This document shows positions 1-12,954 of a stretch of DNA of 64,000 nt, piece after piece. Both the position numbers and the translations under genes were made by a program. The stretch's first letter is position 1; each line of letters starts with the position of its first letter. The DNA lies in the NCBI GenBank assembly GCA_900073065.1, contig FJOG01000025.1, positions 496,001 through 560,000 of the forward strand. The letters are read 5' to 3'. The notes under the pieces are model-generated. The model searched no databases. It was given only the letters and a program-made list of their open reading frames with translations, and was not told the DNA's origin. This DNA comes from Phialocephala subalpina (lineage: Eukaryota; Ascomycota; Leotiomycetes; Helotiales; Mollisiaceae).

Positions 1-3000
1 ATGGGAAGTTACTGGTCCTTCCGTGCGGTGTGAGTCGACACATGCTTTGTGGAGATATCAATGGTTTTTGGAGCATAATATTGATTACTGCAGATTAAGG
101 CAAGATGTTGAGTGAACCGACATGGGAGTCTCGATCACAACAATACCACGACCTTCAATTTCGTAGGAGGCGCCCGAAGAGGAGAGGATCAACAGCATCG
201 TCCTGCAAGAAGGGTCTCACGATCAAGGAAGTAGCAGCAAGATTACTACAAACTTCCCGGGAAAGGATTGAGAAAGCGAGGAGATTCGCCCGTGCTCACC
301 GTTCGTCCGCGGGATGTAGCTCTACGCTAAGGCCATATGGAGACGTTCTAGCAGCGTAAAACCCTTCTCAAGCTTTCGATACCCATACCATGGCAGCAGG
401 AGAATTTTCGCAGTTAATCTCAGGAACATCACTTCACCTTCAGCCTCTCAGCATAATCCAACACTTGACCAACAACACAAAAGGCCATCTAGTCGAAATC
501 ACCCCGGGCAAATTCATCTTCAGAAACCTGAAATTACAAAATGTACGTATCCAAGATCTGCTATACGTAGATCGATGCTAATAGCTGGCAGCTACTTCAA
601 CAGATCGACGTGTCAGGAATCTTGGAATGGCTTCACCGGCTGACTTCTGTGCAATATCTAACGAAGCTCGGAGCTTTCCGCACCAAAATTGACAATTCAT
701 CAAGTCAATTTCACGTTAAGTCTTCTGCCCAATCAGAGCAGCTATGGAACCCTCTCGCAAACATATGCTCATGCTCAAGTCGCAAGCCCAGTGCACTCGC
801 AAGCTGAGGTAATACATCCGAATGAACAAGCTCATCGACTTCGGCCATTTCCTTCAAGCTAAACGTTGATCCGATGCAAGATCGGGTCCCAGACTACGTC
901 CAGAGCCGCCACCAGATGAGTAACAATGCAGTCAGCCGGCATTTCTTCTGATTACCGACTGCCAAGCCAGTGCTCGAATTCTATCTCAGTGCCGCCAGCG
1001 GAAACTTTAGCGAACGTTCTTCCTATCACTACAATACCAGAGCTGTTGGATGGGTTTCATTACGCGGCGGCCCATACTCGCACTAGCTCTCGCTCCTTGT
1101 GCAGTAGTCAAACCCAACAACTGAACCGCATCGGATAGGCATCCGAAGTCTCGGCCGACGGTGCGAATTGATAGCGACTTGACAACTAGATGACAATCAT
1201 CGTCACTGTGTTGCGCGGCCTCGGCACGTCGACTTTTAGCTTCATAAAACGGCCAGATTCTTGACGGCTTTCCTTTTCGATTAGCTGTGTCCATATACCG
1301 AAGGAGATGGACCGAAGACGAACGTGTGCGTTTGAATTTAAAATTGGATATGGGAATGGTAACAAAAACACAAGAGCTGGAGGATGTCCAGTTGGTTTCC
1401 CGCAACTTTTTTTCGATCGAGCTGAACACATGGCGCTGTGCAAGGAGCATGAAGTGCATACCCATCGCAGCCATCGATCGTGTGTTGTTCTGGAGAATCG
1501 TCTGTTGCCTTCTTCCTCGCTGGGGTCAAGGATTTGGCAGATTTATGAGGTCATCGTCTCTTGCGATCAAAGATATCTTTGGAATTACGATCTGATCGCA
1601 ATCGAGATGGATTGAATGCATCGCTGCATCACCATGGAATCAATCAACAGACAACTGAAAAGGATGTAGTTTGCATTCTCAAGTCTTAGAAGCTTGACTG
1701 TACTTGCTGATTACCCACGCAGGATCTACTTGCATGAAATTCGGTCTGTTCATCAACATGAGATTCTGATTTGATTTTGTCATGCTTCATCTTGTTTTGG
1801 TTCATGGTCGAGCTAAATCCCGAGTTGCTAGGCATCGTCGCAATGAATTGGTGGTGCATGAAATCTCATATTCGTCTTGGCTGTCTGCTTGCTCGAAGAG
1901 GCTGAATATGGAGTATGCGTTACTGCAAAAGAACATATATCCATAATTTCCATGATTATGACCATCGGGTTCTCTGTACAAACATAGGGCATAGGCATGA
2001 GCTTGGGGTTTGAGGCCTGAGGTCACAAGTTGAGATGAGAGAGAGGAATTGAACAATGACAGCGGAATGAACTTCACAACAACAAAGACTGCCATTCGAA
2101 CGCAAGTGTGGACTGGCCGAGGTGTTCTGCTCGAAACAGAGGAGCCCATGATACACAAGGATTGGTGTTTGTGGAGAAAAGTGAGCTAGTAGTGGCTTGA
2201 AGAGTGTCTGAGCCTCCCAGCAAGCATCATACGACACCCTGTCGATCGGCATCGTCTTGTTGCTGTTTCCGTGCGTGCGATCGAACAAGTCTTTATACCC
2301 CACCTCACCGTCCGTTTGGCGATAAGTCAAGGGGAGCAAACTTGGAGTGAAGTGAATTGGGATATGAGGACGTATCTGGCCCTGTCAGCGTATGAGAATC
2401 TTCTATTCGCCCATTCGCTCTTGGGATGACTGCTTCCCGGCGTTCGTCGACCAACTTGCCGAGGCGCTGTCTCAAGTAGGATATAAAAGCACTCACACGT
2501 TCTTCTCTGGAACTCAACTAACTAATCCTCAGGCCGAGTTCGGTAAATACCCAGCACGAGGAAGAGCACAGAGAGTCGCGAGTTATATATAGAGATCCTT
2601 TAAGTATTTCGATCAAGGCCCCCTCAGCATCGAAGTGTTCCCAGGTGTCCGCATTGTTGCGGAGAAAGTCCCTTTCTACCCATTTCGAAAACATGATAGC
2701 AAAAATAAAGGTTGACAATAACCTCCGTCTGGACGGCAAAATTGCATATAAGATGTCAAGTCGATACGCTTTGTATCCCGGACAGCTCGGTGAAAGCTCC
2801 TCTTGCCCTCCCAACTTTCTAACTAGTCTCAACACCCTTGTTGGTCTCACGCATTCATAATCACTGACTCACCATCATCTCTTTGGAGTTTCGAGACTTT
2901 CTCGATGCACAAAAATCAAACAAGCATGACGCAACAATCACTTTCAGTTGCTACTCTCCCGAATCTTTACTATCTCATATGCACCAAAGCTGAAAGTTTG

Positions 3001-3159
3001 CTAAGCAACTAGACGCTGTGATTGGCTCTGAGGAGATCCTGGCGCCTAAAGCACCGACGTATTATCAGGTTTTGAGTGCAGTAAGGTGTCACGATCCAGA
3101 TTTTATGGGTCTCAGAAAAGCATACTTGATCCATCTCATGCATCAACATTTGTTTCTCC
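1..3159. other. Gene-poor stretch, nothing recognised
   Basis: Only short reading frames (under about 155 codons) overlap one another on both strands here. None shows a family motif, a plausible signal peptide or an exon chain with good splice sites. The sequence is not obviously AT-rich or simple repeat. I see no gene I can support. Confidence 0.5.
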
Positions 3160-3177
3160 ATGAAACCATTTTTCTCG

Positions 3178-3511
3178 ATGTCTACCCCGCTCACGCAATT
3201 GGAACTGCCTAAGAAGTCAGCAACCTCATCAGAAGTTCGTGAATACTTTGCAGAAGTCCTCTCTCAAGCGTATCAAATTCAAAGAGCAGAAGCCGAGCAA
3301 CTGGTGGGAGGATGGAGATATGGAACAGAGACCGCAGTACGAGACTTCGACGTCGATGCCTATTCGCGGGATCTTTGGATCAGAGATCGGTACAATCCTG
3401 TACCAACATTATTTCTCACCTTCTCAGAATCCATTTGCGACTTCATTCCGCACAAAGGCGCCCAAAACGACACCCACGGATTATGGCCATTTGTGGTATC
3501 GTGAGTTGTAG
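3178..3511 (+). pseudogene. Small hypothetical gene with a frameshift
   Basis: Two adjoining frames together read like one small soluble protein of about 110 residues. The first frame (ATG at 3178, or an upstream in-frame ATG at 3160) is acidic and helical, with a segment reading AEQLVGGWRYGTETAVRDFD. At about 3363 the sensible reading moves to the next frame, continuing IFGSEIGTIL and ending at the TAG at 3509-3511. One extra T in 'tattcgc' explains the shift. The layout resembles short uncharacterised proteins common in filamentous ascomycetes, but I cannot name a family. A GTGAG just before the stop could be a donor to a further exon that I could not confirm. It is either a decayed gene or a base-calling error. 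Confidence 0.45.
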
Positions 3512-6500
3512 CGCAGTCCTGAAACAGGAGACAACCGGCTGACAGGCATGAAGGAGCGTGTCCCCTCTCAATGTCAGGCATGGGGGCCGTCTTCGCGATG
3601 ATATATCTAGATTGTAACTTGGACCCCACTGCCACAGTTTTCCCGATATTAGTATGCGCTTCCAGCTGCTGCCACATTATGGGTATAATGCCTTTTGTGT
3701 TGCCTCAGTGGCTCCTTCAAGATGGCGGGGAAGCGCCACAAGAGATTGACATCCCCAGTCCCTACTCGCAGAGTTTGTCGCCCCATTGAAATGATCATAT
3801 CTTCAACGACTGACCGGTTCCCCAAACAGACGGCGCTATGATAGGTCTTAGCATTTCTCATACCTGTGCGGTCGCTTTTGGCCATTCGATTGAGAAAGAT
3901 GATCAGGTACCTCTCTTTGCGGTATATTTGAATGGATTGTTTTGCTTGTCGCCAGCCGTGCGTTATCATATGTACTAAAGAGCGAGAGGAGCAAGGATTG
4001 ACAGATATAGACGAATGGTGGAATGACGGAAGATGCGCGATGCATGTACTGGTCGTGAACTGAGAACTACCTAAGCAATGTCTCAGAGTGATTTTTTCCC
4101 TTGCGTGCTCTGAAGTGTTCAATACGTATTGGGGATTCGGGTTTGGCCATGCTGTCGCATCACCCGAGCAATTGGACATTGTATCAAGTAGGCACCGTCA
4201 GTCTGCCATCGAGGAGAACAAGCCAATGCCCCTTCAGCCGAGGCGCAATGATGCCAAGAAGTCTCCTGCAAACATCTGAACTTGTCGACGCTTTTGAATC
4301 TGAGGCTCTGCTGAAACAGTGCAGCGGAAGTGACTCAGTGGTCTCATCCAATCAAGTGGCCTAGACTTGATGTTAAGCTCCGTTGGCTTATCGATCAGCC
4401 GAAGGGGATTTTCAATTCCGTCGGATTGATTTATAAGATTTGTCGTGCCGAGTGGACGCTCGACGAAAAAAAAAACGACAAAGAAGGTCGAGGCTGCTCC
4501 AATTCTGATGATGGCATGCCAAGAGCTATCAACTTCTTCCATGCAGTCAGCTTGCCATTGCCTATTGCTATATCCATCGGTTTGCTGTTTTTCATCGTCG
4601 TGTGACTGTAAGAGTCATAATTCCCGCAGATGTGTATTATTGGTTGCAAGTGAAGCCTCTGTCGGGGTAACTATTTTGCACGGTCGGTCAGTACAACGCG
4701 GTTTGAGATGCACTACTATGAGCGGGAGCGTCTTGTAGAATCACATAATTCGCTCTAGTATCAAGGAATATGGGTTGACCTCGCTACAGACTTGGCCCCA
4801 TGAGGAAGCTTCGAGCGTTTTCGTGTATAAAGCTGCCATCTCCGAATCTAGGAGTCGCTAGATGCGGGCAGTAATATACCGTAGACCGCCAACGCCGCCT
4901 AGCCAATCAACTCAGAAAAGTGGTTGACCTGAGTTCTAGCAGAGGTGAGTTTTGAAGCTGCCTGCAAGAAGTTGTCCAACGTGATGAATCGTTGAGAGCG
5001 AAGATTCTAGGGTCGATGTGGGGTGGCTAGCAGAACTTGGTTTGTGGAGTCGTCCTGACATCTCGTTTGGCATGCTGTACTTCTATGTTGGAGCCTCGTC
5101 CGCCTCCAGCAAGTTGTTGTCGTTTACATCCATGGCAGTCAAGTATTCTCTCTTCGAGGCCGGAATAGATCGCACAGGAGGTATTCCGCAGCCGTTGCGA
5201 TCATGGGATCTATACTATATCGGGAGAAGCCTATACCTTGGCCTACCCGAGCAAGTTGATTCGACGAGCTCGATGCTGCTCTCGAACCCCGAACAGTGGT
5301 CGGCAAAGACTTCCATCCCAAGACAGCAATAACGTGCAAGGCAGCTCGGCGCTGGTGGATCTAGGGTCGACAGGACATTCTTCCATGATGTCTAGCTGAT
5401 CGTGCAGAAGAAACCCACTCTTTCAAGTCTCAGACCGGACTTCTCGCGTTTTTGGATGCTCTGGACTGGGTCGAGTCGTGATTGGAGTTTCGGGGTCTAG
5501 CCCTGGCTGGAAGTACGCAAGGTGGCTTTGTCCAGCCATCTCTCCTCGCAGAACCCGAGCCCTAGCTGGCAGGCTCTTCGCGCTTCTTCCTCAGCATGGT
5601 ATGTTGACCTTCAGCAGTTCTGAAACGGGTTCCATGGCGTGGGCGTCTCAGGTGTGGAGGTAAGAGGAATGTTGTAAACGCCTCTTAATCATTCCGTGTT
5701 GGCGTTGTCCTTTCCGGATATGCAGCTTTCCCAGCCTGCCGCTCTTCAGTCTCTCTGTAGATGCTTTGAAACTCGGAGCAAAGGAGTCGTGAATTGTGGA
5801 TAAGGTAGTGCCGATGGCAGAGATTGTGACTGAGAGGTACATTGACTGGTGGTGAGGGCTATTGTCCGTGAAGCTTGCTCCCGGAGCAATTGAATCTCTG
5901 TGGAAGAGGTATCATCGATCGGGGTCTCTCTTTGGCGGATACATGCAAAGGAAATTGCCTCGAGGTTGAAGCGTTACTTAATGTCAGTGCTGGTAGCATC
6001 TGGTTCCAATATCAGCAGGAGACGAGAGTATTCACAGAAGATAAACAACCTTCTTCAGCATGGGACGTATGCTCGGGCCTCTAAAGCTTCACTGATGCCT
6101 TCCATCAACTATGTCGGACACTGCCACACCGGTCTGGGTATGCTCCCAAGCGGGGTTGAGCGATCGGAGAGAGATTGCGGTATGCTTTGACTGAACAGAT
6201 CAGCGTACTGCTATGCCCATTGGTCGTTGCAGACTCACGATTTGAGGTAGGAGCTTCCAGGCCACGAGAGAGCTTTCCGTGTATGTTGCAGCCTGTTACT
6301 TGGTGAGTGTTTAGCACTGACCGCTCTACATACCACATAGGAGACAGATTTAGCTCTCAGGCTATCGATCTGGTAAACTTGCATGCTAAAGTTTGCACAA
6401 GATTTGCCTCAAGAAACAAGAAAACAACGTGCTGAAACAGGATCGATGCTCCCGGTGCCACTGGAATCACTCGAGATCTTCCGAGTTGACGCGTCTCCTG

Positions 6501-9006
6501 CTGTTATGGAAGACAGATCTGGGGATGTCGTTTGCATACCTTTGACTACGTTGCTCCAACGATTCCAATGTTCGCTTCTAACATTCTCCAGCTCGACTTG
6601 TTTGTGGCATACGGCCTGTAATCTCGTCAGCATGCTGTTGTTCTGGCATAACATGATGAACAGCTCACCTTGTGTTCGCGTCCGATCTGACTCTTCCATC
6701 TTGCTTAGGAGGAGTTGGCGAAGCTTGATTTCTCGAAGTAGAGGTCGGTTGTAGAGACAAAATGATATGAGAGCAATGTGGAATAGGAAATAAAACAAGA
6801 AGCATCAAGTAATCAAGCAGACGCGTATTAGCTCTTCTGAAATAACAGAATCTCTTGACAGCGGCGACCTCCCTTCTGACATGGTGGAGATTATGACGAA
6901 GGATTTGAAATCTGCGAGCTTGCAGGTGATGAAGCCCTCTTTATCATCCCACCGAAGATACACTTGACAGAATATGTGAACAGAAGCATAAAAATCAAAA
7001 GCTCCTTCATCATAATTTCTCTAGGCCTAAACTATATAGACCTATCACAAGTAGCTCGAAGCCAAGAGACAATATCAAATGGTAGGTGTCGTTGCGCATC
7101 CCCACGCCAGGATTTTTCCTCTAAAGCCAGCCCCGAGGTCGACCGTCAAGTCCTCCCGTATTGAAGCGGCATGTAGGCTTGCGATGTGCAACAAAGCCGA
7201 CGCAATGCCCTGGTGGAAGTCGGGTATTGAGATGGTGGAGCGGAGCGGGGCGGAACGAGGTGCGCTGTGTAAGAGAGTTGTTTTTTTACCCAGTTACCCT
7301 CACCTTCACAGTGCAGTCTGTCCCACCCCTTTTTTGTAGCCCTCGGGAGTGAGGTAGGGAGCTCTTGATCTCATCGCCATCCACGCTGTATCAAGGAGCC
7401 TGCCTTGCTTGCATCTCCTCTTCCCTCCTTTGCGCCACACAATTCTCCTTCTCATGTCACCTTTTGCTTAAATGCTCAGTTCCGGGAGTGGTTCGTGGGG
7501 GGTAGGACACGGATGTAGGCATTGTGAAAGACCGAGATGATCGAAAGTGTCAATCAAGATGGAAAGATGTTGTAGCGTTTGAGTATCGGTGGGATAGACC
7601 GTCATCTGCTTTCGAGAGAGCAGATCAATATAGTCGAATCCATCTCCACCACAAGAGCTAGTTCTCGTGACGAAACCGGGAAACCGAAGTTCGAGGATAT
7701 CCTCAACGTAGTCATACAGTGATACGAGTTGAGCTGAAAATGTACCTTCGCACCATGAGCACAATTAAAACGACAACCAGTAAACAGAGAAAGCAGAAAG
7801 ACACAACAATAATAGCGAACATAAAAACTGCCGTGACGAAACGTTATAATCTGAGAGATTTCCCGAAATCAGCTCTACCGGCACCACTCCAGTGCCGGCG
7901 TCTGGCCCAAGTATCCTAAGGCACGACGACTCGCGATCAATGACCACAACAAACAGACATAACAATCCCAAACTACAAGTCCATCATCCACCATCTAAAC
8001 ATCAACCAAAAATAACACACAAATAGCACCAAGTCTAACAGCTTGGCAATGACACTCGCCAGCCTCGAGTCGTTCGCTAAAGAAACGCCTCATCAACTCG
8101 GTAGTTGGAAGCCGAGGAAAGGGCACGAATGAGCTTGGACACAAATGTCACCACCAAATTCAAGCCCCAAGAAACCAGAGACAATATGTCACTAAACACA
8201 CTCGATGTTACTCCATGACGACTCGCATTGATTCACGAACAAGTAAAGAATGAGTTTTGAAGCGAGAACTTCGTATCTAAAAATCCAGACAATTTCCCGG
8301 AGAACATCTCATTATCTGGCCCACATCAAGCCGAGCCGAGTGAGTAAAAATACTCGGCATCTGGACTTTCCGAGAGGACAAGACGTCTAAATTCTGCTAA
8401 ATAAGATACACAAGCAAAAGTAAAAGTAAGAATATCAGGCAGGAAATCATCACGTTGTTTATTTTTGCAAAGCCGCGGCAAATAGATGATTGGCTGTTCC
8501 CCAGTCTTGGCACAGACGATAGACGCGGGGTGAGGATGTCACTGTGATACAGTAGAGGCTTGCTGCGAGGAGGTGACGAGGAGTGACATTCTGGGGAATT
8601 TTATTTGTGTTTGAGGGAGCACTATCACATCTTATTTTGTGCTTTGAGGGAACGGTGATATGGTAGGGCTGCAGCGGAAACGAAGAATGCCGAGGAAATC
8701 AGGATCGACTTTCAAACATTTTGGAAATAAGTAGGACTGTAGTCAAGATCTCCGTGGAAATGGAGAATCGAAGTCGATATAGAGATAGGAGGACGAAATG
8801 ATTGAACGATGTTCATTCTTCTGATCCTCATATTGAGTTGTTCTCGTAACCAAAATGTGTAGCTCGATGGCGCTCCAAACGCCATAAATATGCTTCAACT
8901 CATTCTCCTTAACTCCTGGTATCCCCCAATTGACCGATTGTTGTAAAGAAAAACATAATGCATTATGATGTCCATCCCTTTTCCCTTTTCTTGCCCCAAT
9001 CATCCC
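3512..9006. other. Long gene-poor stretch
   Basis: No convincing gene. Two minus-strand openings were considered. One is at 6409-6798 (about 96-129 codons, no recognisable motif). The other is near 7700-7850, where one frame reads a hydrophobic stretch followed by MVRR, like one membrane anchor, but a stop lies directly upstream and no exon chain was found. The rest is fragmented on both strands. It could include decayed genes or the 3' UTR of the gene ending at 9007. Confidence 0.45.
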
Positions 9007-9919
9007 TCAAACCCGTTCCGCAGCATCACTATCATAAGCAAACGCGTCCTTCTCATCCCTAAAATCCATCGAATCCCTCTTATTCCTCGCCGCCGGCGCT
9101 GGAGAAAGTTCGAATGGCCTCTTGACGATGAATAGGTTGTCGTCGTCTTCGAGGAAGATTTCTCCTCGACGCTGTCTTCTTCCGCAAAGAATTCCGCTCC
9201 TGAAAAAGAATTAGCATCCCATAGCAGATAGAAGGTCTGGGAGGGACTTACAAATCTGAACACCTCTCAACAGCCTCCAACGCCACAACCACAGCCAGGA
9301 ATAGTACAACGATTCCCACAACCATCAAATCCGCATAATCCCTCCGACTCGTCCTCGTCCTCCGCATGTAGTAAAACCTCTCACTCCCCACCATCTCCCC
9401 ACTCATTCCCATCTCACAGCTCTGCACTTGTCCATTCTTCGGCGAAGCCGCTTGCGCAGAAGCTGGTCTCAACGTCTCCCAGTATTTCCTCAGATCCGCT
9501 GCTCGAAGTTCCGCTAACGCAGATGATGGTTTCGCAGGTAGATTCTCTGTCGATTCTGCGGAGTGGTCTCCTGACCCGGGTGCTTTTTGGATTGAGGGGT
9601 GAGAGGCGGGATTTGTGAGGGAGAGGAGGAAGGAGCTGGAGAGAGGTCGGGAGGAGGTAACAGCTGGTGTCGAGATGTCGCTGCTTGAGGGTGTCGACAG
9701 AGGAGATTCGGAGGAGGAGAGTTGGTGCGAGGGGAAATGTGGTTCGGTGAGACGGTTTGGGGGTGTGTGGTGGTTCGTATGTGGCGTGGTGAGGAGGGAG
9801 ATGATACAGGATTTTGAGTGGCAGTCGGTGGGGTAGAGGGCGTCAAGTGTGAGAGGGAGTGGGGCTGCGGAGGCAAGGCGGAGGAAGAGGAGGAGGGAGA
9901 TAGATGATGTCGGCTTCAT
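9007..9919 (-). CDS. Secreted N-terminus, Ser/Pro-rich single-pass membrane protein
   Basis: Two exons, 9919-9252 and 9199-9007, flank a 52-nt intron (donor GTAAGT, acceptor TTTTTCAG) and give about 286 residues. The chosen ATG at 9919 begins a good signal peptide (MKPTSSISLLLFLRLASAAP). An in-frame ATG 17 codons earlier would bury it. The ectodomain of roughly 190 residues is rich in Ser, Pro and Thr, as in heavily O-glycosylated fungal surface proteins. One hydrophobic segment (LMVVGIVVLFLAVVVALEAV) lies just before the intron. It is followed by a basic RRQRRG stop-transfer patch and an acidic tail of about 60 residues. A type I plasma-membrane topology is inferred. No enzyme motif is visible, and I do not recognise a named family. 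Confidence 0.7.
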
Positions 9920-12900
9920 GGTGGTGGTTTGAGAGGAAGATATGTGGTTGTATGGTCGAGGATAGATCAATGTCCCTTCCTAAATAGGTGTCGAGGAGGC
10001 CCTGCTTCGATAACGATGTCGATGGTCGACTTATGGTTCGAGGGGACGTGAAAGTGTAGAGTTCGGCCAAACACTGAGTATCATCGAAGTTGATGCCAAT
10101 GGGTATTTCGTCCAGGAATAATTGTCCTTTGGTTCAACAATCACAATGCTGTCTTGTCCCACAGTCCAATCTTAATCGTGTTGTTCCTTTGTGCTCGTGA
10201 GATGTTGCAACCGTCTTCGTCGAATCTGTGAATCGATAAAATGATCGAGGCACAATGGAGGGGAGACTGCAACTTTAAACATGTAGGCTGACGGGGTATC
10301 AGTATGCATGGTTGCGGAAACGCCTCCTGCAGCTCGACCCTCTCACTTGTCTATGGTCTGAATCGGGGAGAAACTGTGAGACAGCATTTGCTGCTTGAAG
10401 TGACATTCTCCATCGTCAGCCGTGCACTTGGTTGGATGGCTGAGCCCAGATGCGGATCTCAAGGGCAGGGGTAGCAGATCCAGCCTAGGGCCAGAATTAA
10501 AACAGTATTAACCCCATATTTAGCCGCCTTTTGCAGATGAAATAGGATTAGCTGTTAATATATCCCACGACTCTTCACTGGCCGGGGTAAATCGACGTAA
10601 ACCGAGACAAGTCAGCATCACGACAGTAAGCCTCCTTCTGTTGTCAGTGTCGCCATGAAAAAGAACAACTGAGCCAATCAGGATACTCAACAATTTGGAG
10701 ATGATCTGATCAGATAAGGAAGCAATTCTGATCCCCATGGCATAATCCCCCTTTCAGCCCTCTCCCCCGGTTGCGATGCTAGATGAATCCTCCTTGATGC
10801 GAAAGCCGATTGCTCCATGTGCCTGCCTGCCTCTGGAAGTTCCCCAGTTGTGGCTTTGCTGACATCGCTGTTCGGAGCTGAGAACAAAGGCTGAGCGTCT
10901 GGCCGGTACACGTGCAGACGGGGATTCTTGGCATTGACGCCTCAATGTTCTCGAACATTATTTTCCTCGAATCGAAAGAGAGGGCTGAAAACGTGATTGT
11001 TGAAGCTTCCCATGTTTTCGATGATTCCGAGGAGCACCTCATCAATGCTTTTGCTTCCACAATTTCATCATCGCTGAAGATTCTGGATTTTCTCCTTCAA
11101 TCCGCTGCCGTGTTCGGATTTTCCGTGAGTCCATCTCGAAATACCTCACTCTTGGTAGGCTAAAATAAAGTATGTGCTATTACAGGTACCCAGGTATTTT
11201 TTCCTAGTTCTGTTGGCCTTCATGGGCCAGGTCAAGCATCTTTCCCCTGCAAACTCAGATCAGATGCACAGCCTTGGCTCTGTCTTCGCACCCTTGTCCA
11301 TAAATACCCGCTCTATCACGAACGGACCACTCTCGAGCCAGGGACCTCAACTTTCTCGATGCACGAAACCGCCAAGTCAAACAATTGACATTCTCTCACG
11401 ACCTCATTGTAAGACGCCCCAAAACACACGGCCATCAATTGTTTTCGGCAATCAATCGCAAGCTTCGAAACGTGTGTCGGCTTTTGAAGGAGAGACATTT
11501 AGATCTTCATGAAGTTCTAAATGGTGTTGAAGCCGAAGAAACTGTCTGTCGCGTGCCTAAAGGGATTGAAATCCTAGTACCGAACACAGCCTAGATGGAG
11601 AAAACCCACAATCACGAACGGTCAAGACAACGCAGAATCAAGCGATTTAATAATTCCATACATTCTAACTCAAATTTTGCAACACGAGCATAGCATTGTT
11701 CGCTATTTTGTTTGGAGAATTAAATGCCTCTCTCCTGCCTGTTTTGTGCTTGTTTCGGTGCCAGTCCACTTTCTTCCGCTCTCAGCCTCTCGTCCCTGTT
11801 CCACTCGGTTTATTTTTTTCTGTTTCTTTGAGGGACCTGAGCTGAGGTGGACATGAAATTGCTGATCCCGACGGAAATGCTCCGGCGGCAGGTTTTATCG
11901 GTGGGGTAAATTCTTAATCTTTTTCTTTGAGTGAAGGTTTTGAAACTCTTTCAATACAAGGGGAAAGGGAGATCGTCACAAGGTTGGTTCTTTGTATTGC
12001 CTTGTGTCGGTCGGAGAGCCCGGCGCATCACGTGCAGATCTGGTTTCAGAAGCATGTCGATCGGATTTGGGACGAAGTGCAGGTCGAAGGCCGTCGAGTG
12101 GTGAGGTAGTGACGAATATGAATCACTTGGCAGAAAGTGAAAGTATGAAAGGAAATGCTTGTTTTCCTTTGAGGAAAGTTGAGGCGAGGCCCAGTGGAAA
12201 ATTTCTTGCTTACCTGCTTGAAGGCCTCACCAACATCCAAAGTGCGTCGTGTCGAAGGATTGGGAATTACGCATAGCTAGGTACGGCAAGGAAGGCAACA
12301 GAATAAAGAGTTCGCAATCTCGGGATACATTCGCTCGGCACTGCATTGATTAAAGAGTTGGCACGGACCGAGGGAGTGGTTGATATCCAATCGTGAATAC
12401 CGACGGATGCGGCAGTTCTGATCCTCTGCGCCTTGGTAGAGGGGTTTGACATCCTCGACTCCTGATCAGGAAGGTGAACAGTAAGGCTAACCGAAGAGAA
12501 AAGGGGGTGAGGCGCATTCAATGCACGGATCACATGATATTGATTCTCTTTACCTAATGACCTCGGTGTTGTCAAGTATTAGCTGAGATAATACGAGGTC
12601 TCAATATCGGTCAAGACCTCAGCAAATCTAAACTCGTCCTTTAGGTGAAAGGGGAATAGGGCTGATCAAAAATGAAGGGTGACTCTTGTTTCACGTGACT
12701 GGCCACTCTTCCTTCATATGCATTTTAAGCAACTGAGGCACTTCGAGTAGCTACAATACCTCAAAATACTTTAGAACTTGATCAGCTTACAGTACTTACT
12801 CTCCAAGTTGTTACATGTTTGATATTTTCCCTCTCACTAGGGCTTCAGCCTCGAGATTTCGGCAAGCGATAGAGCCCAAAATGGCAAATATTTCTACGAA

Positions 12901-12954
12901 GTCCCACGAGGCTGACATTCTCCCTTCATCACCTTATGCACCGACCAGCACAAT
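9920..12954. other. Intergenic, no gene recognised
   Basis: About 3 kb between divergent genes. Scattered reading frames of up to about 110 codons show no motif or splicing pattern. It must contain the promoters of the flanking genes, but I see no clear regulatory element. Confidence 0.45.

Noticed and set aside
1007..1474. 155-codon minus-strand frame in the gene-poor start
   Set aside because: No motif, competing frames on both strands, and no splice context. Consistent with chance.
6409..6798. 129-codon minus-strand frame with an acidic helical look
   Set aside because: No family signature, no linked exons and an overlapping plus-strand frame of similar length.
7700..7860. Hydrophobic minus-strand stretch followed by MVRR, like a single membrane anchor
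   Set aside because: A stop lies directly upstream and no exon could be joined to make a gene of normal size.
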